Assembly (NCBI RefSeq): GCF_001619985.1
Contig: NW_017264197.1
Coordinates: 372,001-436,000 of the forward strand
DNA: 64,000 bases
Origin: Xylona heveae TC161
Lineage: Eukaryota; Ascomycota; Xylonomycetes; Xylonales; Xylonaceae
Reading direction: 5' to 3'
The translations under genes were made by a program, and so were the position numbers. This document shows, piece by piece, positions 50,313 to 64,000 of this stretch. The notes below the pieces were generated by a model that was given only the letters and a program-made list of their open reading frames with translations, was not told where the DNA came from and did not search any database. The stretch's first letter is position 1; the number at the start of each line of letters is the position of its first letter.

Positions 50313-53300
50313 TACCTTACCTACTCCGTACGTTTCAGTAAATTGGCAAGCGCATGCACGTCATACCGTATCAAGACCAGAGTCCTCCTGAATCAAGTCG
50401 GTCTCGAAGTCTTTGATGGCCAGGATTACTTCAGGGATAGAAGTATCCAGAAAATGTTCCGGGGGCCAAGTAGCTCTGTGAAGCGATTGTTGTAATGAAC
50501 AGTGACGATCACCCAATTCGAGGCATCAGAGAGGTGAGAAGGGCCAGGTCGGGGGCACAACTGGTGTGGGACATACAAGCCGGAAAGGAAGGAAGAGGAG
50601 ACAAAAGATCGGGACATCGGATTCAACGCCCTCATCGACGCTAAAGGCACCAACAGATTGGCCTGCATTGATCCTTCCCTCGATCATTAGTCTGGATTAT
50701 TATTCGCGACGAGATGCTTTGTGGATACGTCAATACCCAAGTCAATGCATGAGTGCGTTGGACCAACTAACGACCTTTGCTCATTTGACAATTCAGGGGC
50801 CAGGACCCTCACTCCGGTACGAGGACTGTCCTCCCAAGTCAGCTATCCAATTTTGGTCATCGATAACACTGCTACCGCGGATCGATCCAAACTCTATCGA
50901 TCTAGTGCACTTTCCTTCCGGGCTGCATTTTACTCTCTAGGGCTCGGAAGGGTCAAAACAGCCGACCCCAGTGGACAAGTTCATTCCCCATCGATTTCCA
51001 ATTCTCCACTTCCCGACTGACGTGCATGAGCCAAGGCCCTGTCAGGCTACGTCGTCATGGCCGATCCGACAAAGCGTGCTGGGAAGAAAGCCAGTCATCA
51101 ATGGATGGGCGATGCCGGCACCATGCAACCTGATGCTAGTTGCAGCGCATCACGAATAGAGAGTCATGTGTCGAAGGCTTTTGACCGCTGAGTAAAACCA
51201 TTGTTGTAGTGAATTGACCAATAGTGTCAATAAGTTTACAGGCTTGTCAGGGTCCCGCCGCACAATCGAGCTCCGTTTCCCCCCAGCCTTCGCCTGGTCC
51301 GGCGCAAGGATGAAACGCAATTCAAAAGCGCGCGGTTCTTTCATCCGAGAGCAGCCTCGGGGCGTATCATTATCCCAAGTGCAGTACAACCTGGCCACAC
51401 TGGAAGAAAATTCGCCATATCTTTGCTGTCTACATCATCATCATTTTCATCTGCGACCATGACAGATCTGGCCCCGTGCGTTGGGTTTAGTTTGCCAAAG
51501 TGCACGCGCATATGAAGACTTCTGAAGGCCTTGAAATGTACATTCTTTTCTCCTACCAATTCATTCACAAAACACTCAAACGGGGAGGGAAGAATACCAA
51601 TATAATTGGGCCTCGACATTTCTTACGAGCTTGTTGGTGGCTAATCCTAAGTCTTATCATAACTTCCTCTATGAACTATTCGTAGTTTTTCCTGGTAATA
51701 GCTTAGTCGTGGAGGATAATAGGAATATAAATATCGGTTTCGCGTGGCACATGCACTGGAGCAGACAAGAGCAGACCTTGATTTGCCATGGTTGTGATCT
51801 TGGATAACCAAAGTACCGCTTTAAAAGAGCGGCGTCCCTTCTGTTCTGGCCAACATAGAGGGGTTTTGAGGCGCATGGCAGATTCGTCCAGCCAACTATC
51901 AACTGGTCTAACTGGATGGTCATCGTCGCACAAGGCTAACAGTAAGGTAGAAATTCAACACCGGAGAAGGCCATCAAACTTTCTGGAATTTTGCTCGTAA
52001 AACTACCTAGCTGTCCCTTTTCTATTTTTTCTTCGAGTGGATTCGGTGATAGCTCATGACAACCAGAAACTTGAAGCGTTTCAGTGAAAGGCACATCAAC
52101 GATCCTATCCTAGTACCGAAAATTCAATCCGAGGACAGCTTCAGTACTGCTGGCGACCGTTTGGTCCGCTTCAACGTCTTGCATGCGGCAGAATTAGATG
52201 CTCAACCTGCCTTTCACCGACTGAATCCTTGTTGACTGACGCTTGAACATGCGGCTTGTCGATCTCTTTATGCACATCGCCATGTTTCTCCTGTACAGGT
52301 ATACGTTATAGGTGCGCCCTCCCTCTCGGTGTATCAAATCATGTCTCTTCGCGTAAGCAGGCTGGTCATTCGCTGAATCACTGTAGGCGAAAGAATGATC
52401 AATCAGTAAGTTCACAAAGTGGCCAGCACACCCGTGACTGGGGTATGCACTGTTGCGGAAGATAGCCCTTCGAGCACGAGTCATACCAATATATGGGACG
52501 GAAGCGGGATGGAGGGACTCAGCCGTCATGCACTACCTATGTATGTCCCATTTTTGCTTTTTATCATTGTTCCATACCTAGGTCATCTGCCCATAGCCCG
52601 CATTGCCTGCTCTACATCCAGCTGCACCAAGGGTAGATAGCCTTTAATGCATCTACGGCCCGCTGGCTTAACACTTAATGCGTGCCTTTACAAAACCCTC
52701 CCGCCTACAACATCCCCCAAACAGGCTCTCCAAGATCATACCTGTTAATTTTACAAATTGAAAATTTTGCATCACCAAAAAAAAAACCTTTTGAGAGTTT
52801 CGATAGAAATCTCCGTCGTGTCCAGGACTCACATTACTCGTATTCCTCGATTCTAGGCTTCCTTGCACTTCCATCAGTTTTATCATTAAACCGTCAAGAT
52901 GACTGCTTGGGAGCCGGGATCAACAGATTGAGGTGATGGTTAAGCGGCAAAGACCGCGAAAGCATTTAGGAACTTCCAATTGCAAGCGATATAGGACTGT
53001 TTGCCAATGAGTGAAACACTGAGATTTCTGTTCAGCGAGTGGGGGTGAGGAGTCCATCTCGGGTTATAATAAAAAGATGTAAATATTTTCCAGCCTCTCC
53101 CGCCTCTGACCGCTTCTCATCTCTACTATTGCATATATATCTTGCATGTCCAACAATCCTGGGTGCCGCCATTTTATCGCTGCTCAATATGATTTCCCCT
53201 GCTGAAATTAACTTTATCACCACAACGAGGCGCACGGGGGGATGGTTCGGAAGGCGTTCAGCTGGTCCGCTAAGTAACAAAGGCGTCAAGCAAAAAGGAA

Positions 53301-53677
53301 AGAACCCAGCCGCTCGGTCAAGCAGTCTACCCGGATGCTTGAAGAGTGGCATTGCAAAGTTTTGAAACAGGTCGTGCAGTATCCTGTCTGGCATTTCATC
53401 ACCTTGACAAACTGTTCGGAGCGCAACCTCAAAAGATAGTCGAACTGATGGGAAGCCGAGAACAATGCTCTACCAAGTCAATTTAAAAAGTTGCCCTAGC
53501 TCTGCCGCCTTCAGGCTGAGTTTCTTCCACTGCGCCGACCAGTGCAAGGTCTCCCGCTGGGGTCGCCGGTCGTCTACGCTCGGACCAGGATCGTTCGCTC
53601 GCTCCGGGGGAAGCAAATAGGAGTATCAAGATACTGTGTAGATGCAGATCCACTTTCGAACGACTAATTTCAATTGC

Positions 53678-53691
53678 AAAAAAAAAAAAAA
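53678..53691 (+). repeat. Poly(A) run, 14 nt
   Basis: Fourteen A residues just upstream of an AATAAAAC repeat; a low-complexity cluster 0.7 kb past the YCF1 stop codon. Confidence 0.9.
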
Positions 53692-53698
53692 TCACTAC

Positions 53699-53727
53699 AA
53701 TAAAACAATAAAACAATAAAACAATAA
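53699..53727 (+). repeat. (AATAAAAC)n minisatellite, three copies and a partial fourth
   Basis: AATAAAAC is repeated in perfect register about three times, ending AATAAC. Part of the microsatellite cluster between the poly(A) run and the (AG)n tract. Confidence 0.9.
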
Positions 53728-53761
53728 CAGCATACAGCAGATTAGGTAGTGAAGAAAATAA

Positions 53762-53789
53762 AGAGAGAGAGAGAGAGAGAGAGAGAGAA
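53762..53789 (+). repeat. (AG)n microsatellite, about 14 units
   Basis: Uninterrupted AG repeats followed by AGGGGGGAACGGGGAG. Direct observation. Confidence 0.95.
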
Positions 53790-54397
53790 GGGGGGAACGG
53801 GGAGTAAAGTATTATGTCTGCGGGTTTGTCAGGTTGTAAAATAGCTTCGACGCATAGTGGCCAGTGATAAACTTATACAGTATGTCCTCCAGGAGTGGTA
53901 ATGTTAAGATAAATTCCGTGCTTCAAAGGAGTAAATTCCACTTGGGTACGTGTCAATTTTCCTCGCGAATGCGTTGATAATGTCTCTCATTCGTCAGAAT
54001 GTACACTTCTGCCTGGTTTCATGCTCTATCTATTCTATGGCACAGCCCCAGAATACAGCATAATTGCCGCTTAGTTCTCCCGTCCATTTGACCTGATTCC
54101 GCAGAATGTAATCCTCAGGTATGCTAGCTATACTAGAAAGCAAATTTTTGAAAAGCTGATGATGAAAATGATGTCGCAGCGCGTTTTCCTTTATTTTTGA
54201 AACAACTTTTCAGGTTATGAACGACGGATTGCGTAGCAAATATTTACAACGCGGCATATCGTTCGAATCTCCATAAACCGAACAATAATATGAAAATTGT
54301 AAAAGTAGACAGGCGCTTTCCCCGCTCCACACCTCACTCCGTAGATCACTAACATCGCTCTAATCAAAAGATTCCGTCCTTTGTGCAGAGCCTAGTA

Positions 54398-59946
<5,549 letters not shown>

Positions 59947-62402
59947 CGCTCTGCTCGCCTTCGTTGTCCAGGGTCTGTCTCATAAAAAGGAGAAGACCTG
60001 ACCAAGACTTCGTCAGGGATGCTGGGGGAAGAAACCCAATGAGAATAATTTATTTTCGCCTTTCACAACCAGTACGAATCATAGACAAAAGTAACTTGGG
60101 GGTTACCATAAGGTAAATCCTAAGTTAGTGCAATACGCTTAATAATTGTTATTAACCGATCCTTTGGGTTAGACGCCTCGAGGCGGTGTAGATTCTCCCC
60201 TCGTTCCAGCTGATAACCGATAGGCTTCCCTATGCAACGCGAACGCTTTTTTCGGAGATAGACCATAGGAGGGACAAAAGTAATCAGTATGTTAGCGCCT
60301 GAGACGGAACAGGTATCCAGCTTATCTTGGGAAGCCAGCACAACCCCTCTCTATAGGTACCTACATTTTCATTAGAAAAATATACATGAATTTCAAACAA
60401 TATACCATCAACCGTTCTCCGGAAAGTGCGGCCAACAAACCTGCCGGTTCCTGATTTAGTGCCAACCATATCATAATTGTTCAACTCTTCGGCTAAGTGG
60501 TGCCCTCGGTGTAAATTCCATATTCTCCCCGCTGCTGATTTGAACGACAACTGTATCCAACTTGAAGCACTCTCGAATCCAGAATGTTTAGCCACGGTGC
60601 TTGTCGCTTCTGCTTGTACCGTATGGTGAGCTCCCTGTACATGATTTTAAGTGATTTGAATATCATCCCTGTCCAAGTTTCAAGTCCATCGGCAATATCG
60701 ATCCGGAGAACATTGTGAGCTTGACCAGGCTTTTTCACTACCATTGAGCGTTACAGGTCTCTGAGTCATCCTACAAACTCTGAATAACCCGGCAATCTGC
60801 CGAAACTTTCTCATCTCATTGGCTTTGCAGGATGACAATGGCATCTTTCATAGTGCTTTATAGACCCAACGTCATATCACATGAAGGCTCCGTCTTCGGA
60901 AGATCTGTGTTTTGAGGTTGACGATGGAAAACAATGCTTTTCCTATTGACTCCTTAAAACTGTTTCATTTCCAGCATCTGGTCTTCCAAAGCCCCGCTGA
61001 GACATCGACGGGCTATATCAATAGCCATATAGTCACAAAGTTAAAGAGATCATCACACACTCGCTTTTTCAGGATTGTATAGCTTCTCGTACTATGCAGG
61101 GCCTGAAAGCTCTCGAGTGCACTCATCTCGATTGTTACTTGAGCTGGCTGCAAGCCATAAGAAACTTTTCATCATTAGGGGAAGATCACAAACATTAATG
61201 TAGATAAGGTAACTACGTACTGAGTGAGGTAGGCAGTTAACATTAAGCTTAAGGAACCGTACATAAGGTACGGAGTACGAGTACGGAGTACGCAGTACTC
61301 CGTATTACGTCCTCGGTTCCCTGCAAACCCAGCAACAGCGGCCAAGCCTTCATGGCCTCGGAGGCAGCGAGCGGGCAGAGACGCGTATTACCTAAGCCGT
61401 CGCTAATCGTACTTTCTAGGGAAAGTGCCCACTTCCCCACGTTCCAGGTTCTCGCCTTCGCCTCTTTCGTTTTGTCAATACTAACAGACCACCCACCCGC
61501 CGTGGATTAGAACCTCATCATCTGACCACAGCTCCTTCGCCAAACTGAGTTCCCGTGACTCGGTGAACCGCCGTACTGCTTGCTATCATATTCCAGGCAT
61601 ACAGAGTTGCACGGCACATTAAATTGGCACTTTCTGCATCGAACAGCAGGCGATAAGTTCATTTCTGCTGCAAACGAGGCCTTGCTGTCGTTGTGCTTGT
61701 TATTGCAATTTCGACGTGGAGAATCGCCCTTAGGTCGACGCAGTCGTCCCGGCAGCGACTCCATCTCTCCGCTAGGGTCTATCTATCCCGTGATCGCTTC
61801 CAGAGTCGCGTTTTGTTTGGTTGTGCCCCAGGTAAGCACAAAAGTTGGTTTCTTATTCCTCAGAATGCAACACCATCTGTTTCGCGTGAAATCATTATGC
61901 ACCGTCTCCTACATTGTCTGAGCAACGTATCAGTTGTTCTGCCTCACAACATCATGTGCTTTTTCATCATAGATGAAAGAGCACCTAGCTCGTGCAGAGA
62001 TTCTTTGTAAATGCAGACATAAATTGAACCTCAAGAGCAAAAAGCCATAGTGTATCTTTCAAGTAAGCTAATTAGTTGAGACCTTCTAGAAAACGAGCCA
62101 CAGCAGGTCATGTGTCATCTACCGTTGCAATAAGACATCGAGTACTCTGTCTGCCAGATTTCCACTAAAAGCTACCACCAACGCCTTTACTCATCGCTTT
62201 CTTCAGCTGATTTGAGGCTCCTGGGCATAAATCCCATTGCTTTCAAGTCATATTGTTCCCCATCGCGCAGAATTCGATATAATACACAATTCTTCTTCGT
62301 CGCATATACAAATCTGCTCTTTTCTCGTGTTTACTAAACACAAGTGCCATTTCAAACATTCACAGTTTTGTTTGCGTGGGACTGGAGGGCAATACACTCA
62401 TA
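59947..62402. promoter_or_regulatory. 2.45-kb divergent region YCF1/CBF1
   Basis: Separates the start codons of YCF1 (-) and the CBF1-like gene (+). Open frames at 60284-60595 and 60493-60744 (minus) overlap each other in different frames and have no known domain. A cluster of TACGGAGTAC repeats lies at 61269-61304. The last 200 bp before CBF1 are T/C-rich. I looked for a CACGTG Cbf1 site here and found none. Confidence 0.5.
61269..61304. repeat. TACGGAGTAC direct and inverted repeats
   Basis: TACGGAGTAC occurs at 61269-61278 and 61282-61291, and its reverse complement GTACTCCGTA at 61295-61304, three bases after the second copy, so a 10-bp stem with a 3-nt loop can form. Such TACGGAGTA/TACTCCGTA palindromes are, as I recall, scattered through Eurotiomycete genomes. 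Confidence 0.85.
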
Positions 62403-63489
62403 ATGTCGGATCAGTCGCCCTTTCCCTCCTCGACCACGCATGATGACGAGGGAAAACAGAATTCTGGTTCATTGGGCGATGCTAGTGGTTCGATGAAGCG
62501 CAAGCGAGACTCATCAGACCAGGACGAGCACTCAAGGGAGGCTCATAGCACTGGAGATGCGCGACGACGCTCACAATTTAAACGCTTGTCACCCCATATA
62601 CCTCATGATGGAACTGGTCAGACGCCTGATTTAGGCGATTCTTCGACAAATTCTTTCCTTGTTCATCACAATCCAAGTTCTACCGACGAGGATTTACAGC
62701 CTCAGAATACAGGGTTGGATTTCAGTGCTATATCCCATCAACAAGGAGAGCCTCCAAATCAACAAAACGGCAGCTCACATACTTCAGATGCCACCTCGAC
62801 TGCGGCCGCAGCCCTAGCCGGCATTTATCCGTCCATAACGGTACCCCAATCAACTGAGCTGGCGTTCGCCAATGCAAATCCTGGAGGCGATAGCGATCGG
62901 CATATGGAACCGCCGTTTGCAATGGGAGAACACGACGTCAGTCACGGCCAGCATCCGGAACCGAATTTCAACTTGGATGCGTTAAGAGAACCCGGTCAGC
63001 ATCATATCCGAGATTCCCCAACCAGTGGCATGCCTAACCAAAAGCCAGCCGTTGGGTCGGAGGAGTGGCACAAGGTTCGGCGTGACAATCACAAGGAGGG
63101 TACGGTAATCAAGACGCCCCGAACATCTGTCAGGGAAGCTAATCGACCTTTTAGTGGAGCGGAGACGCCGAGAGACTATCAACGAGGGCATCAATGAGTT
63201 GGCTAAGATCGTTCCTGGCTGCGAGAAGAACAAAGGATCAATTCTTCAACGTGCCGTCCAATTTATTACTCAGCTCAAGGAGAATGAAGCCCAAAATATT
63301 GAAAAGTGGACGCTAGAGAAACTCCTAACAGAGCAGGCTATTGCCGAGTTGAGTGCCACCGTTGAAAAATTAAAAAACGAATGTGAGCGTGCATGGAGAG
63401 AGGCGGAGACATGGAAGAAAACTTGTCAGAGTGCCGGCCTTACTCCTCGGCAGTCGGAAGAATCTACCAACGCGAATGGAGGGAACTAG
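62403..63489 (+). CDS. CBF1: bHLH transcription factor, Cbf1 type
   Basis: Two exons, 62403..63099 and 63155..63489, 343 aa. The N-terminal 225 residues are Ser/His/Asn-rich and probably disordered, with a basic MKRKRDSS near residue 31. The bHLH region (about 222-285) reads KVRRDNHKEVERRRRETINEGI, then ELAKIVPGCEKNKGSILQRAV. The basic region keeps the His, Glu and Arg positions that read CACGTG. The intron falls between the first and second half of the basic region. A leucine-zipper-like helix follows (about 285-320). Yeast Cbf1 binds centromere CDEI and promoters of methionine and respiratory genes; filamentous homologues are thought to act mainly in sulfur and redox metabolism. Divergent from YCF1. 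Confidence 0.92.
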
Positions 63490-64000
63490 ACGTTCTATCG
63501 ACAGACGGGGTTATCGTCATGGAATCAGTCGGAGACAGATTCTAACTATCTCCTTGACTACGAAATACAGTTAATTCGCAATGGGAGACGCTTCTCCAAA
63601 ATCTTCCATTTTGAGCAGGCGTCATCAACTCCCTCGCGCTTTTCTTACACCAAAGTATACTCCTTCAATTTTTTTTCTTTGGGAGGCGTGTAGGTTCATT
63701 CCCACAGAACTAGGCGGGAGGCTTCTACTTTCCCCTTTCATCATTCTCCTAATGGGTATATGTGTTTTACATACTTTCTCGTAATATTTTTCCAGCTCGT
63801 TTTTTTTTTTTTTTTTTCGGTGGTGCAGCGACGGTATTTTCACTTTTATCTAAGGCCAAATAGAGGAACGCAGAGGTGGACAATAACATTAACACTTCGT
63901 ATTATTTTACGCGCTTAAGGCAAGCCACATCTATGTCCCCTAATGGCGTAGTCTCCCCTAATGTTTTGAGCATCATCAAACCGTTGTCGCCCGTAGAAGC
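63490..64000. other. Downstream of CBF1 to window end
   Basis: Probable 3' UTR and terminator with a 19-T run at 63800-63818. No further gene is visible before the window ends. Confidence 0.5.

Larger units (their letters stand above)
47098..54397. other. 7.3-kb gene-free region upstream of the YDR124W-like gene
   Basis: No open frame with a recognisable domain on either strand. The longest frames, 50566-50940 (124 codons, plus) and 48842-49204 (120 codons, plus), look like chance. Base composition is ordinary and CpG is present, so it is not a mutated repeat island. From about 48.84 to 49.65 kb the plus strand is strongly purine-rich (pyrimidine-rich on the minus strand), as seen in fungal promoters and leaders of minus-strand genes. 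It ends in microsatellites near 53.7 kb. It may hold a long leader, a noncoding RNA or distal regulatory DNA; no evidence decides. Confidence 0.55.

Noticed and set aside
50566-50940. 124-codon plus-strand open frame
   Set aside because: Composition looks random, no recognisable motif, and a second frame is open over much of the same DNA.
54241-54290. GTTCGAATC resembling a tRNA B-box
   Set aside because: No A-box or cloverleaf stems can be drawn around it; no tRNA gene was found anywhere in the window.
60284-60744. Two overlapping minus-strand frames between YCF1 and CBF1
   Set aside because: Different frames overlap without usable splice sites joining them, and neither resembles a known protein.

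Overview
This is chromosomal DNA of a filamentous ascomycete. Genes have short GT..AG introns (about 45-170 nt), UTRs are compact, and every recognisable protein is a fungal housekeeping or regulatory protein. The protein set (Mid1, Pop8, Cut12-type spindle-pole protein, Ytp1-like, YDR124W-like/DUF2841, Cbf1) and the dispersed TACGGAGTAC- and CTACCTAC-type palindromes fit Eurotiomycetes. A CpG-free relic island hints at Onygenales; that placement is inference. No bacterial genes, rRNA, tRNA, CRISPR array or intact transposon was seen.

Layout. 0-5.5 kb: 3' part of the Ca2+-channel subunit gene mid1 (+), SPT4 (-), PP5-type phosphatase (+). 6.3-8.7 kb: POP8-like RNase P/MRP subunit (-) and ESS2/DGCR14-like splicing-associated protein (+). 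10-17 kb: Cys-rich F-box protein (-), Ytp1-like membrane protein (+), peptidyl-tRNA hydrolase (-), Sis1-type Hsp40 (+). 17.6-30 kb: DRG2/Rbg2 GTPase (-), CWC2 splicing factor (+), GCN2 eIF2alpha kinase (-), Cut12-like spindle-pole protein (+). 31-36 kb: CDC34-type E2 (+) and a UBA-UIM protein with a degenerate USP fold (+). 36.6-37.5 kb: AT-rich, CpG-free island with a strong G-quadruplex motif. 38-47 kb: SAC3 mRNA-export scaffold (-) and a YDR124W-like protein (-). 47.1-54.4 kb: a 7.3 kb stretch with no gene I can support. 54.4-60 kb: YCF1/MRP-type vacuolar ABC transporter (-). 62.4-63.5 kb: CBF1-type bHLH factor (+).

How the genes relate. Most are unlinked housekeeping functions. Three neighbourhoods deserve attention. 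DRG2 and GCN2 lie 2 kb apart, and in yeast the DRG2 orthologue acts with an RWD protein on the Gcn1-Gcn2 pathway. CDC34 is followed on the same strand by a USP25/28-like protein that appears to have lost all catalytic residues. YCF1 and CBF1 are divergent across 2.45 kb.

Exon-intron models were built by hand from splice motifs, reading-frame continuity and remembered family sequence. Summed exon lengths are multiples of three for every complete gene. The main uncertain junction is the last intron of SAC3.
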